Origin: Flavobacteriaceae bacterium
GTDB taxonomy: Bacteria > Bacteroidota > Bacteroidia > Flavobacteriales > Flavobacteriaceae
Reading direction: 5' to 3'
DNA: 64,000 nt
NCBI GenBank assembly: GCA_024762795.1
Contig: JANTGS010000001.1
Span: 30,711-94,710 of the forward strand
Part shown: one piece after another, positions 38,873 through 49,309 of the stretch
Layout: each line of letters begins with the position of its first letter
How positions within the stretch are numbered: the first letter of the stretch is position 1
Program-made: the position numbers and the translations under genes
Notes under the pieces: model-generated
Databases searched by the model: none
The model's input: the letters and a program-made list of their open reading frames with translations, nothing else
What the model was told of the DNA's origin: nothing

Positions 38873-41800
38873 TTATTCTAAGATCAGGCGTTTAGCAGCT
38901 TGTTGATTTCCTTGAATTATTTTAATGAAATAGATTCCTTTTGAGAGGTGATCTAAATTGATCTCATAAAAATTTTGTAAGATTCTGTTCTTTCTAAAAA
39001 CCATTTTTCCGGTAAGATCGTAAACAGAAATCTGCATTTCATCATTGCTTTCCCGTTGAATAAAGAATGTTCCTCTTGACGGATTGGGGTACAGTGTAAA
39101 GCTCTTCTTTTCAAAGCCATTTACCGCCAATACTGCTGTGGCGTCAATGGTAAAGTCATCAATTAAAGCTCCTTCACCATTTGTAGCCTGATCTGTTGCA
39201 AAAACAAATCTGAAAATTATATTTTTTTCAGCGTTCAATGCAGATAGATTATAGCTGTATTCTTTTAGTGAGGCCTGAGTACCTGTCCATTGTTTCCCAA
39301 CAGTTATAGGCCTCTCGGCATTGATGTAATTACTGTTATACCAGTTCGGATCTGATTTGCTGCCCAGAATATTCCAGGTTAAACCCTGATCGGTAGTGTA
39401 TTCCATATAAAGTACATCCCAGTTTTCTTCTATATCAAAAGCCATTTTGAATTTTAGAACAGGATTCTCCATTTTTGACAGATCGTAGCAGGGAGAGATC
39501 AGATAACTGGTAGTTTCATCGGTATAATTACCTGTTGGATTTGTGATGTATGCATTTTGTGTAAGGTCTTTAAATTTGGTAGTTGTTGAAATACCTTTTT
39601 GCCAAAGCTGTGTATTATTACCTGTAGTCTCCACCATCCATTCATCAGGATTTACATCGCCAAAAGTGTTGATATATTTCCCTGAAGAGGAATTGTTGAT
39701 GTTAAAATCGGCGGATAAAGAATTATTATCAGAGAAAGCATCTCCGTTTATAGTGGTCTCCACCTGAATTCGGTGATTGCCAAAAGCCAGATCATTATTT
39801 TCGGGAAGCAGAATCTCCTGAGTCTGATTGGATTTTATATTTCCTTTGAACTGATGAGCATAATCGGTACCGTCTATTTGGTAGTTGATGTCAACCGTAT
39901 TGATATCGTTGAGTCCATTATTTTTAACAAGAATCTTTGGTGTAATACCACTGCAGCTCACGGAATTTTTATTTACCATCTGTAAGAGGCTGATATCCTT
40001 TCCGGCCTTTTTAACTATTATCGGAGTTTGCCATACTCCTCTGCCATAGGTGCCTGCAGTCAGGGTTTCGTCGTCTACATTTATTTCCAGGTCTTTTACG
40101 GGCACATTAGGTAGGTTATTTGAGAAAACTTCCCATTGAAGCATTTTATCATTGATATGGTAAACCCCTAAACTGGTACCAACATAAAGATCATTGTCCG
40201 GACTATGTCTTTGATGTTTGATAATGAATTTGGGTTCACCGGGTAAATTGATATTGATATCAGTCCATTTTGTACCACCATCTATCGATTTCATTACGCC
40301 GTTAGAATTAAAACCTCCAATGGTCACATAAACTATAGAATTGTCATTATGGTTAATTTCGATTGAAGTGATCGAACTTGGAAATGAATAATCAATCTTA
40401 GTGAAACTTGTTCCTCCATCAGTACTTTTGTACAATTCATTACTTCTGGAAACATAAACAAGATTAGGATCAGTTTTTGAGATTCGGATATTGTTCAGGT
40501 CTCCACCAAAAACTCCATCCGATACAGCCTCCCAGGTTTTATTATTATTTAATTTATAAAGTTTTTTGTATCCTGCAAAAATTTCGCCATCTCTGTTGAT
40601 TACCAGAGGGGTTATCCAGTTTCCGCCACTATCGTTATTATCCTCATCAACTTCATCATCAGGAGCCTGCGTGATCTGTCCACCACTTGAAACCCCGGCA
40701 TTGTAAGAAACATTCAAACTACTGCCGTGTTGCGTAAAACCGTAATAAATATTCTGGTCATTTGGGTCAACGGCACAATCCATTCCATCTCCTCCATGAT
40801 ATTTGTACCAGGCATTGTTGTTATACCCGAAACCTCCGTTATCCTGAAGCCCTCCTACGATATATTCTTTTGAATTTTTGGCAGTAGAGATTCTGTAATA
40901 TTGACTGATCACAAGATTCTCTGTAAGATCTTTAAAACTTGCACCATTATCCGCTGATTCATAGATTCCACCGTCAGTTCCGGCGTAAAGTTTAGAGTTG
41001 TAATATCTTAAGAAGTGAATATCTGCATGGGTGTAATTTGGTTCAGAAGTATTCCACCAGTGATTCAACTGGGTAAAATCATCACCTCCACTTGTAGATT
41101 TCCATATATCGAGTACTCCTACGAACAGGGTATTCGCATCGGTTGGAGAAACCGTGAGTGCCATATCATACCAGGCCTGTTTACTTCCACTAAAAATATC
41201 ATCTTCTTCGTCTGTTTTGGTAAATGTTGTTCCACTGTCAGTGGATCTGTAAATCCCGTTAAAGGAGTTGTCTTTAGTGGCACTTAATACGTAAACTATA
41301 TTTATATTTGCTGGAGAAACACCAATAGTCATCCTTGAGGAAGAAGCAGGTAAGTTGCTGGAAATTTTTGAAAAGCTTATACCACCGTTGACAGATTTAT
41401 AAAACTCAGAAGAGGTTACTGCATAAAGAGTATTTGGATCGTTTGGCCTCATCTTAATATCCCGGATATTACCACTTAATTTTCTTCTCCAGTTAACTCC
41501 AGCATCATCAGTTCGGTAAAAGCCCTGATTGGTGGCTACCCAAAGAATTTTGGAATCATCGGGATTGATAATAATTTCATTGGCTACACTGTTAGGACTG
41601 TTAAATTCGAGTCCTGTTTTGTTCCAGGTTTTCCCTCCGTCAATAGATTTCATAACTCCAACACTGTAGGTATCACGTGCATCGTCATCTCCGGTAACAA
41701 TATAGATAATTTCTGAATTTTTAGGGTCAATAGCTATTCCTGAAACACCTATTTGTGGCAGATTATCGGTTAAGGGGCTCCAGTTTTTTCCTTTATCGGT

Positions 41801-42256
41801 GGATTTCCAGAGTCCTCCGGAGGGAGCTCCAACATAAAAGGTGCTTGAATTATTCGGATCAATGATAAAGGTATTGACGCGTCCCTGTCCCGATTTCACA
41901 TTGGTTGTATAGGGTCCTAAGGTAGTCCAGTTACTGGTATTATCGTATTTTTTCGCAATGGTTTCCTTTTGTTTCCATGCACTCCAGAGTTCTGAAGGAG
42001 CCGCTACACTTCCATTGTATAAGTAATTCCTCCAGTGGTCTTCCCATCGTTTAAAAGGTTTATAACCACTACCTTTAGCTTTCCAGTCTCTGTTTTTAAA
42101 ATAATCGTTAAATCTTTGATTGATTTCTTTGAAGGTTAGTTTGGAAACTGTATTCTTATTTTTTTGATCCTGCTGCAACCATGGAGCATTTTCATTGTAT
42201 TGCCCAAAGGAATGTATAGTAAAAAAAATAATATATAGAATAAGATACCTTCTCAT
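38873..42256 (-). CDS. Sortilin/VPS10-like beta-propeller exoprotein with T9SS C-terminal sorting domain
   Basis: 1127 aa; repeated STDGGxxW/S units (KSTDKGKNWSPL, KSIDGGKTWNK); C-terminal SFTLYPNPSRGTFFIQ...GIYFIKI. Confidence 0.88.
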   Translation of the reverse strand: MRRYLILYIIFFTIHSFGQYNENAPWLQQDQKNKNTVSKLTFKEINQRFNDYFKNRDWKAKGSGYKPFKRWEDHWRNYLYNGSVAAPSELWSAWKQKETIAKKYDNTSNWTTLGPYTTNVKSGQGRVNTFIIDPNNSSTFYVGAPSGGLWKSTDKGKNWSPLTDNLPQIGVSGIAIDPKNSEIIYIVTGDDDARDTYSVGVMKSIDGGKTWNKTGLEFNSPNSVANEIIINPDDSKILWVATNQGFYRTDDAGVNWRRKLSGNIRDIKMRPNDPNTLYAVTSSEFYKSVNGGISFSKISSNLPASSSRMTIGVSPANINIVYVLSATKDNSFNGIYRSTDSGTTFTKTDEEDDIFSGSKQAWYDMALTVSPTDANTLFVGVLDIWKSTSGGDDFTQLNHWWNTSEPNYTHADIHFLRYYNSKLYAGTDGGIYESADNGASFKDLTENLVISQYYRISTAKNSKEYIVGGLQDNGGFGYNNNAWYKYHGGDGMDCAVDPNDQNIYYGFTQHGSSLNVSYNAGVSSGGQITQAPDDEVDEDNNDSGGNWITPLVINRDGEIFAGYKKLYKLNNNKTWEAVSDGVFGGDLNNIRISKTDPNLVYVSRSNELYKSTDGGTSFTKIDYSFPSSITSIEINHNDNSIVYVTIGGFNSNGVMKSIDGGTKWTDININLPGEPKFIIKHQRHSPDNDLYVGTSLGVYHINDKMLQWEVFSNNLPNVPVKDLEINVDDETLTAGTYGRGVWQTPIIVKKAGKDISLLQMVNKNSVSCSGITPKILVKNNGLNDINTVDINYQIDGTDYAHQFKGNIKSNQTQEILLPENNDLAFGNHRIQVETTINGDAFSDNNSLSADFNINNSSSGKYINTFGDVNPDEWMVETTGNNTQLWQKGISTTTKFKDLTQNAYITNPTGNYTDETTSYLISPCYDLSKMENPVLKFKMAFDIEENWDVLYMEYTTDQGLTWNILGSKSDPNWYNSNYINAERPITVGKQWTGTQASLKEYSYNLSALNAEKNIIFRFVFATDQATNGEGALIDDFTIDATAVLAVNGFEKKSFTLYPNPSRGTFFIQRESNDEMQISVYDLTGKMVFRKNRILQNFYEINLDHLSKGIYFIKIIQGNQQAAKRLILE

Positions 42257-42301
42257 AGTTGCGGGGGTTATGTTTTCATTTCCTAATATATAAAAAATGT
42301 A

Positions 42302-42814
42302 TTATTTGTTGCTCAGATTCTTTGTTATTATTGAATCATTAATTTTTTTAACTTCTATTATTTTTTTCATATCATCATTGGGTACGGTTACAGAAAGTAC
42401 ATATTGTGCGATTTTCCATTTGCCGTTTTTTACTTTTTTCATTACTCCCGATCCTCTGCAAACACCCATCCAGGTATCCAAAATTTCATCAAACCAGGCT
42501 ATTTTTTGATTCTCTGAAAAATAAACATTTCTTTTTAAAGGTTTAAAATCCCAGGTCTGTTTTTTATCAAAATACGGTTTTGAAAAAGATTTGAATTCGT
42601 CAACATTCCATATTTCATTTGCATCTGTTCCTATAAAAACACCATCTTTGGTAAAAGCATTGAAATAGTTGTCGAAATTGGCATCGGCAACATCTTTATG
42701 CCATTGATCAAGGGTCTGATTTACAAGTTTTTCATCTTTATTTTGAGCTGCAGATGAAATACTGATCAATAACAGAAATAAAAATGATATGGGTATGAAA
42801 CGTTTTGAAACCAT
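42302..42814 (-). CDS. SnoaL/NTF2-like secreted protein
   Basis: 170 aa, signal peptide; LDQWHKDVADANFDNYFNAFTKDGVFIGTDANE. Confidence 0.75.
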   Translation of the reverse strand: MVSKRFIPISFLFLLLISISSAAQNKDEKLVNQTLDQWHKDVADANFDNYFNAFTKDGVFIGTDANEIWNVDEFKSFSKPYFDKKQTWDFKPLKRNVYFSENQKIAWFDEILDTWMGVCRGSGVMKKVKNGKWKIAQYVLSVTVPNDDMKKIIEVKKINDSIITKNLSNK

Positions 42815-42820
42815 GATTTA

Positions 42821-43396
42821 TTATTTAAATTCTTCATATTTAACAGTATCCATCACTACACTGTCGGTAGCTACTGTTTCGATAAAATCTTTAAGTTCTT
42901 TATTGATCTTTTCTTTGCTTACTTTGTTGTTTAGTTTTGAGTTGAGGGCATTAAAAGCTTCAAACACTTTTTGATATTCGGTTAAGACCTCATTTGAGGA
43001 CAAATTAGGTATGGTTGACATATCTTTAAGTCGTAAAGCCTCATTATTAATTACATTCAAACGGATCTTATAATCGGGAGTTTTAAAGGTCTCAATACGG
43101 ATAGAATCTTTGAGTTCCTGAGTTAACCGGGCCAGTTCTTCTGCATTGAAAAGAGTTTCTTCAGCGTTGGTATTTTGATTGTTACGCAAAAATTCATCTA
43201 TTTTTTGATATTCTTCCCAATTTTTTACTTGTTCCTTAGCCTTAGGTTTCAGGTTTTCGGTAATTTTTAGAGTGTAATTCTTAAGTGTAGTATCTCTTAG
43301 TTTTTCAGTTTGAAAAACGTTCTCCTGTGTTTTATTCTTTTTACATGAAAAGGACAGGAGGATGATAAAAAAGATAAAAAATTTTAAACTGTTCAT
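42821..43396 (-). CDS. Hypothetical lipoprotein
   Basis: 191 aa; MNSLKFFIFFIILLSFSCKK lipobox; coiled-coil rich. Confidence 0.7.
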   Translation of the reverse strand: MNSLKFFIFFIILLSFSCKKNKTQENVFQTEKLRDTTLKNYTLKITENLKPKAKEQVKNWEEYQKIDEFLRNNQNTNAEETLFNAEELARLTQELKDSIRIETFKTPDYKIRLNVINNEALRLKDMSTIPNLSSNEVLTEYQKVFEAFNALNSKLNNKVSKEKINKELKDFIETVATDSVVMDTVKYEEFK

Positions 43397-43478
43397 TTTC
43401 TTCTAAATAGGATTCCAAAAATACATAAAAATTATGCAACAGAAAATAAAAGTAGCTCCCTATTACATTTAATAATTT

Positions 43479-43486
43479 TATATTTG
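43479..43486 (+). promoter_or_regulatory. Candidate -7 box (TATATTTG) for the epimerase gene
   Basis: Exact TAnnTTTG match upstream of 43506. Confidence 0.5.
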
Positions 43487-43505
43487 CAGGCATAAATAAC
43501 TTGTC

Positions 43506-44447
43506 ATGGAAACTAAAATATTGATCATAGGTGCCAGCGGTCAGATCGGTACAGAGCTCACACTTAAACTAAGGAAAATATACGGTAAAAAGAATGTTGT
43601 GGCAGCAGATATTCGTAACGGGAATTATGAAGTTATGGAATCAGGTCCTTTCGAAATTCTTGATGCTTTAAAGAAAAAAGAAATTATAAGGGTAGTTAAA
43701 AAACATAAGATCAACCATATTTATTTGATGGCGGCCATGTTATCTGCAATAGCAGAAAAGAAACCTAAAAAAGCATGGAGTCTCAATATGAATTCCCTTT
43801 TCAATGTATTGGAAATTGGTAAGGCCAAATTAGTTGATAAGATCTTCTGGCCCAGTTCTATTGCTGTATTTGGTCCGGATTCTCCAAAAAAGAATGCGCC
43901 ACAGGATACCATCATGAATCCAACAACGGTTTACGGAATAAGTAAAGTAGCCGGTGAGAACTGGTGCAATTATTATAATGTAAAATATGGCGTTGATGTT
44001 CGTACGGTACGTTACCCAGGAATTATAAGTTATAAAACAAATCCCGGCGGAGGAACTACCGATTATGCTGTTGAGATCTTTCATGCTGCCAAAAAATATA
44101 AGGCTTATAAGAGCTTTTTAAAAGAAGATGCGGTACTGCCTATGATGTATATGGAAGATGCCATTGATGCTACCATCAATGTGATGCAACATGATAAATT
44201 TGAAAAATATACTCCTTATAATATTGCAGCGATCAGTTTTGATCCTGCAGAGATTGCCAAAGAAATTAAAGGTTTTATTCCCGAATTTGAAATATCTTAT
44301 AAACCTGATAACCGACAAAAAATTGCCGAGAGCTGGCCGCAGACCATTGATGATTCACAGGCGCGAAAAGACTGGAATTGGAAGCATAATTATGAGTTGA
44401 AGGATCTGGTAAAGACTATGTTGGAAGGATTGCATTTTACTTATTAG
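43506..44447 (+). CDS. NAD-dependent epimerase/dehydratase (UDP-galactose-4-epimerase / L-threonine 3-dehydrogenase-like)
   Basis: 313 aa; ILIIGASGQIGTEL; PTTVYGISKVAGE YxxxK motif. Confidence 0.88.
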   Translation: METKILIIGASGQIGTELTLKLRKIYGKKNVVAADIRNGNYEVMESGPFEILDALKKKEIIRVVKKHKINHIYLMAAMLSAIAEKKPKKAWSLNMNSLFNVLEIGKAKLVDKIFWPSSIAVFGPDSPKKNAPQDTIMNPTTVYGISKVAGENWCNYYNVKYGVDVRTVRYPGIISYKTNPGGGTTDYAVEIFHAAKKYKAYKSFLKEDAVLPMMYMEDAIDATINVMQHDKFEKYTPYNIAAISFDPAEIAKEIKGFIPEFEISYKPDNRQKIAESWPQTIDDSQARKDWNWKHNYELKDLVKTMLEGLHFTY

Positions 44448-44496
44448 TAAGAAAAAGTTAATGAATTCGTCTGTAATAAGGTGAAATAAAATAATT

Positions 44497-45099
44497 ATGC
44501 AAAAACTGATCGAGAAAAGCCTGATAGAAGGTAAAAGCTTTATTGAATATAAACAACTTGTATCCGATCTTTTAAAAGAAGGAAAATCAACGTGAGTTAC
44601 ACAGAATGACAGGTTTCTTGAATATTCTAAGCTGAATGACAAGAGGTTGAAACGTCTAAGCAAAAAGTTGAAGATCTCCGATAAAGCAAAGGAAAAAGCT
44701 GAGAAAGTGAAAAGGGAGTATCTTTGGTTGGTTCTTACCGAAAGCTGGTGTGGGGATGCAGCACATTCTTTACCGGTTTTACACAGATTTACCGAGGTTA
44801 ATCAAAATATTGATCTGCAGATCATTTCCAGAGATGAAAATCTTGAATTGATGGATCATTTTTTAACCAAAGGCTCACGGTCAATTCCTAAACTTGTTCT
44901 GGTTGAAAAAGATTCGATGAAGGTTTTGGGGAGCTGGGGCCCGTATCCGAAACCGGTTGTTGAACAGATCAAAGCTTATAAAGAAAAATGGGGTGAAGTG
45001 GATACCGATCTGAAAAAGGACCTTCAGGTATGGTATAATAATGATAAGGGTCAAAGTATTGAGAAAGAGATACTCGAACTGATGAATAAAATGATATAA
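44497..45099 (+). pseudogene. Thioredoxin-family gene interrupted by an in-frame TGA at codon 33
   Basis: ATG at 44497: MQKLIEKSLIEGKSFIEYKQLVSDLLKEGKST-TGA(44593)-VTQNDRFLEYSKLNDKRLKRLSKK... continuing in the same frame through LTESWCGDAAHSLPVL. Confidence 0.82.
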
Positions 45100-45101
45100 T
45101 T

Positions 45102-45572
45102 ATGATTGTAGATTTCCAAGAAATTACCGGTTTTTCAAAAATCCTGATCTTCCCTTCCGATAGAAAATTTTACAAAAATGAAAAGCCTGAGATTGTTAAA
45201 AAAATCAATATTTTTTTAGAAAGCTTTACAGACGTCAAATTTCATTTTAAGTTTGAATACGATCGATTTCTGATCTTTTTTGTTGCAGAAGACACCCCTC
45301 TTGATCTAGAACAAAATGAAAAGATTATCGAATTTATTCAACAGCTGGAAAAAGATTATAAGCTTTCATTGATCGATAAGATCAAAGTTTTCTTTAAGCA
45401 GGGAGTATATGTTCAGGTAAAGGAAGTCCCCGATTTTAAAAAAATGATCAAAAACAAAAGTATTACCAAAAAAACGATTGTTTTTAATAATTTTATCAAT
45501 ACCAAAGCCGAATTTGATTGTTGCTGGGAGGTACCCGCCGACGAAAGCTGGATCTCACATTTTTTTAAGTAG
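45102..45572 (+). CDS. Conserved hypothetical protein
   Basis: 156-aa ORF 2 bp after the preceding gene. Confidence 0.7.
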   Translation: MIVDFQEITGFSKILIFPSDRKFYKNEKPEIVKKINIFLESFTDVKFHFKFEYDRFLIFFVAEDTPLDLEQNEKIIEFIQQLEKDYKLSLIDKIKVFFKQGVYVQVKEVPDFKKMIKNKSITKKTIVFNNFINTKAEFDCCWEVPADESWISHFFK

Positions 45573-45591
45573 GATTGGGTATTTAATAAGA

Positions 45592-46296
45592 CTAAGACCT
45601 TTCCTCATCTTTAAAAATTGACTCCACAAAAGCATTGGGAGAAACCCCGTCTTTTACATTAAAATCACCGCTTTTTGTCCGCCTTAAGGCAGAAAGATGT
45701 GCACCTGAATTTAAACTTTTTCCAAAGTCGTAGGCCAGAGAACGTATGTAAGTTCCTTTGCTGCAAACCACTCTGAAATCTATGTTGGGTAATTCGATCC
45801 GGGTAATTTTAAACTCGTAGATATGTGTTTTTCGAGATTTTATTTCAACCGATTCTCCTTTTCTTGCCAGATCGTATAAGCGTACGCCGTCTTTTTGTAT
45901 TGCGGAAAAAATGGGTGGAAATTGTTCGATCTCGCCTATAAATTTCCGGGTGGTTTTTAAGATCAGTTCTTCGGTAAGATGCTCTGTTGGGAAGACCTGA
46001 TCGATTTCGGTTTCCAGATCATAAGAAGGGGTGGTGGCTCCTATGGTAAAAGTTCCGGTGTACTCTTTTGTCTCAGCCTGAAACTGATTGATTCTTTTTG
46101 TGAATTTTCCGGTACAAATAATCAAGAGTCCGGTTGCAAGCGGGTCAAGTGTGCCGGCGTGCCCCACCTTGATCTTTTTGATCTTAAAACGTTTTTTTAA
46201 GGCACCTCTTAGTTTGTTGACCACCTGAAAGGAAGTCCATTTCAAAGGCTTATCGATTAGAATTACCTGTCCGTTTAAAAAATCTTCTACCTCCAT
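45592..46296 (-). CDS. truB: tRNA pseudouridine(55) synthase
   Basis: 234 aa; DKPLKWTSFQVVNKLR; KVGHAGTLDPLATGLL. Confidence 0.95.
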   Translation of the reverse strand: MEVEDFLNGQVILIDKPLKWTSFQVVNKLRGALKKRFKIKKIKVGHAGTLDPLATGLLIICTGKFTKRINQFQAETKEYTGTFTIGATTPSYDLETEIDQVFPTEHLTEELILKTTRKFIGEIEQFPPIFSAIQKDGVRLYDLARKGESVEIKSRKTHIYEFKITRIELPNIDFRVVCSKGTYIRSLAYDFGKSLNSGAHLSALRRTKSGDFNVKDGVSPNAFVESIFKDEERS

Positions 46297-47093
46297 TATT
46301 TATTCATTAATGCATAAATAATGCTTATAAAACCTACCACAAGACAGTAGATAGCAAAATAAGATAACTTACTTTTTTTAACCAGTGAGATCATCCAGGT
46401 ACAGGCAAAAAGGCCTGAAATAAAAGCGGCCAGAAACCCGGCACTCAATACACCAAGTTGATTACTTTCTAAACTAATACTATCGCTCATCATATCTTTA
46501 GCAACCTTTCCAAGGATTAAAGGAATAACCATTAAAAATGAAAAACGTGCTGATTTAGTACGGTCGATTCCAAGTAATACTGATGTAGAGATTGTAGCTC
46601 CTGAACGGGAAATACCCGGTAACATGGCAATGGCTTGTGAGATGCCAATGATTAAAGCACTTTTATAGGATACACTTTTATTGGTGTTTTTGGCTTTATC
46701 AGCCAGGTAGAGTAGAACTGCTGTAACCAGAAGCATAAACCCGACAAACATGATTCTGCCCCCAAAGAAAGATTCGAGCTTTTCTTCATAGAACAAACCG
46801 ATGATTACTGCAGGAATCATTGAGATAATGATCTTTAAAGAAAATTTGGTTTCTTCATTCCATTTGAACTGAAAGAGTCCCTTAAAAATATCGGCGATCT
46901 CTTTTCTAAAGATTACGATAGTACTTAATGCAGTGGCAAAATGTAGGATAACGGTAAAAGTAAGACTATCATGGGCAACAAGGTGGTCTCCAAAAATAGC
47001 TTTTCCCAGTTCGAGATGTCCGCTTGATGAAACAGGCAGGAACTCTGTTAAACCCTGGATGATTCCCAGGATGATGGCTTCTAATAAACTCAT
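46296..47093 (-). CDS. uppP: Undecaprenyl-diphosphatase
   Basis: 265 aa; GIIQGLTEFLPVSSSGHLEL; MLPGISRSGATIS. Confidence 0.95.
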   Translation of the reverse strand: MSLLEAIILGIIQGLTEFLPVSSSGHLELGKAIFGDHLVAHDSLTFTVILHFATALSTIVIFRKEIADIFKGLFQFKWNEETKFSLKIIISMIPAVIIGLFYEEKLESFFGGRIMFVGFMLLVTAVLLYLADKAKNTNKSVSYKSALIIGISQAIAMLPGISRSGATISTSVLLGIDRTKSARFSFLMVIPLILGKVAKDMMSDSISLESNQLGVLSAGFLAAFISGLFACTWMISLVKKSKLSYFAIYCLVVGFISIIYALMNK

Positions 47094-47138
47094 AATATAA
47101 TTTTATAGATGTAGTAAGAGAAAATAGACTGACTAGAC

Positions 47139-47399
47139 TTACTTTTTGTAAGAATTTTTTTTCGGATTTGCAAAAATGGCATAGATCTCAATCGCAAAAC
47201 CTATCAATACCACTGTAGGGGCAAGTCTGATCCTTCTGAAATTATAGATCTCTTCGTTAAAAATATTAGGGTCGTCACTGCCTCCTCCTGCCATCAAGGC
47301 AAAACCAACCATGATAATAATAATTCCAATGATCATGATCTTATAGTTTTTTCTACCGAATAAAAATTCTCCTTCCTGTTTTTGATTTTTCTTTGCCAT
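47139..47399 (-). CDS. DUF3098 membrane protein
   Basis: 86 aa; two TM segments; GFALMAGGGSDDPNIFNEEIYNFRRIRLAPTVVLIGF. Confidence 0.82.
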   Translation of the reverse strand: MAKKNQKQEGEFLFGRKNYKIMIIGIIIIMVGFALMAGGGSDDPNIFNEEIYNFRRIRLAPTVVLIGFAIEIYAIFANPKKNSYKK

Positions 47400-47424
47400 T
47401 TGTTTTTTGTTTAGGTATACCTGA

Positions 47425-48303
47425 TCAATAATACAATTCGTCAGTGCGCAAATTTAAGAATCTTTGGGTTGCAAAAAAGGTGCTGAGCCAGGTAATTAAG
47501 ATTCCAATAAGAAAAACTCCTCCAAATAATCCTGCCAATTGAATTTTATCATTGATCATATTGAATTCCGGGAAATTTTTATGAATATAGAAAACAAATC
47601 CGGCCAGGGCTGACAAGGCTATGAGTCCGCCAATGATACCTAATCTGATACTTCCCCAAATAAAGGGTCTTCTGATAAATCTTTTTGTAGCCCCCACCAT
47701 TTGCATGGTCTTGATGGTAAAGCGTTTGGAATAGATCGATAAGCGTATGGAGCTGTTGATCAAAACTACCACAACAAGAGTTGATAATGCGCTGAATATC
47801 AAAATAAAAAGGCTAATTCGTTTTACATTCTTGGTCAGCAGGTCTATAAGAGGTTTATCATAAGAAAGATCCTCAATAAACTGATTCTTTCTATATTTTT
47901 TAGCGATCTCATCCATTTTTTCCGGGGTAACAAAATCAGCTTTAACAAAAATATCTATCGAATTTTGCAGGGGATTGTATCCGAGAAAATTCATAAAATC
48001 TTCACCATTCTCTTTTTTATAGATCTCAGCGGCGGTTTCTTTTGAAGTAAACTTTGTTTCTTTGGTAAAGGCTTCCTTGTCGATGGAACTTTGTAATTTT
48101 TTGATCTGTTCTTTGCTTATTTCATCTTTCAGATAAAGCGTAATGGCTGCCTGTTCTTTAAAATAATCAGATACTTTTTTAGTGTTCAGTATCAATAAAC
48201 CTAAAATTCCAAGCATAAATAAAACCAGTGCAATACTAACAATAACAGAAAGATAAGAAGAACGCAAGCGACGTTTCTGGTATTTTTCAAAGGATTTGCT
48301 CAT
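47425..48303 (-). CDS. ftsX: Cell division protein FtsX
   Basis: 292 aa permease; FTIKTMQMVGATKRFIRRPFIWGS. Confidence 0.92.
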   Translation of the reverse strand: MSKSFEKYQKRRLRSSYLSVIVSIALVLFMLGILGLLILNTKKVSDYFKEQAAITLYLKDEISKEQIKKLQSSIDKEAFTKETKFTSKETAAEIYKKENGEDFMNFLGYNPLQNSIDIFVKADFVTPEKMDEIAKKYRKNQFIEDLSYDKPLIDLLTKNVKRISLFILIFSALSTLVVVVLINSSIRLSIYSKRFTIKTMQMVGATKRFIRRPFIWGSIRLGIIGGLIALSALAGFVFYIHKNFPEFNMINDKIQLAGLFGGVFLIGILITWLSTFFATQRFLNLRTDELYY

Positions 48304-48440
48304 GAAAACTGTTTCGAATTATCGAATTGCAAGGTACTTATTTCAAATCATTTTGCAAACTTAAAAATAAAACATTCCCTAATAAATTTTCAGCCAGAAA
48401 ACAGGGTGATATTGGGTGTGTAAAACGGAATTCTATCAGA

Positions 48441-48851
48441 TTATTTTGTGGGTTTAATATCCTGACAAAGTTCTATCAAAACCCCGTTGGTTGATTTTGG
48501 ATGTAAAAATACAACCATTTTGTTATCGGCTCCTTTTTTGGGTATTTCATTCAGTATTTTAAAGCCTTTTATTTTCAATTCGGCAACTTTTTTTTCAATA
48601 TCATCAACAGCAAATGCAATATGGTGAATGCCTTCCCCTTTTTTTTCAATAAATTTAGCAATAGGGCTGTTGGCCCTTGTCGCTTCCAGTAATTCTATTT
48701 TGTTCGGGCCTGTTTTAAAAAAAGATGTCCGTACACCTTCACTTTCAACTTCTTCAGTTTTATAAGGGGATTCTCCGAAAAGGGAAGTAAATATTGAATT
48801 GGAATTTTCTATATCTTTAACAGCAATTCCAATATGTTCGATCTTTTGCAT
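48441..48851 (-). CDS. mce: Methylmalonyl-CoA epimerase
   Basis: MQKIEHIGIAVKDIENSNSIFTSLFG...GEGIHHIAFAVDDI; the longer ORF start at 48950 overlaps rbfA and is unlikely. Confidence 0.9.
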   Translation of the reverse strand: MQKIEHIGIAVKDIENSNSIFTSLFGESPYKTEEVESEGVRTSFFKTGPNKIELLEATRANSPIAKFIEKKGEGIHHIAFAVDDIEKKVAELKIKGFKILNEIPKKGADNKMVVFLHPKSTNGVLIELCQDIKPTK

Positions 48852-48918
48852 CTTGAATGACTTTTGAATTTTTTCAAAAATAAATAATTTTAAACATTTA
48901 AAGCTTATTTTTGCAATT

Positions 48919-49308
48919 ATGGAAACAAACAGACAAAAAAAAGTAGCCAAGCTTATTCAAAAAGATCTTGCCGATGTTTTACGGGAAGATGCACAAAGGG
49001 GTTTGTTAAGTGTGATCATTTCGGTTACCAAAGTAAAGGTTACTCCTGATCTGAATGAAGCTAAAGCCTATTTAAGTATCTTTCCCAATGAAAAAAAGGA
49101 GGAGATCTTTGAAGGTATTAAGCTGAATGCACATCAGATCAAACATAATCTTTCACAAAAGACAAAACATCAGATACGAAAAATGCCCGGACTCACTTTT
49201 TATATTGATGATTCTCTGGATTATATCGAGGAAATTGATGAGGCATTAAAAGGAGATGAGAATCCTATTGAGCATCCGGAGATTTTATCCAAAAAGAGAA
49301 AGAAATAA
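48919..49308 (+). CDS. rbfA: 30S ribosome-binding factor A
   Basis: 129 aa; METNRQKKVAKLIQKDLADVLREDAQRG; TATTTTTG -7-like box at 48906. Confidence 0.93.
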   Translation: METNRQKKVAKLIQKDLADVLREDAQRGLLSVIISVTKVKVTPDLNEAKAYLSIFPNEKKEEIFEGIKLNAHQIKHNLSQKTKHQIRKMPGLTFYIDDSLDYIEEIDEALKGDENPIEHPEILSKKRKK

Positions 49309-49309
49309 T

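Noticed and set aside
44593-44595. TGA as selenocysteine or as a recoded Gly codon
   Set aside because: Position corresponds to Gly rather than Cys, no recoding hairpin was evident, and other genes in the window end in TGA, so the standard code applies.
48852-48950. N-terminal extension of methylmalonyl-CoA epimerase
   Set aside because: Extension overlaps the rbfA start and promoter; the conserved protein begins at MQKIEHIGIA.
49256-49309. N-terminal extension of the LolC/E-like permease inside rbfA
   Set aside because: Out-of-frame overlap with the rbfA C-terminus; the TTG at 49310 fits the conserved N-terminus better.
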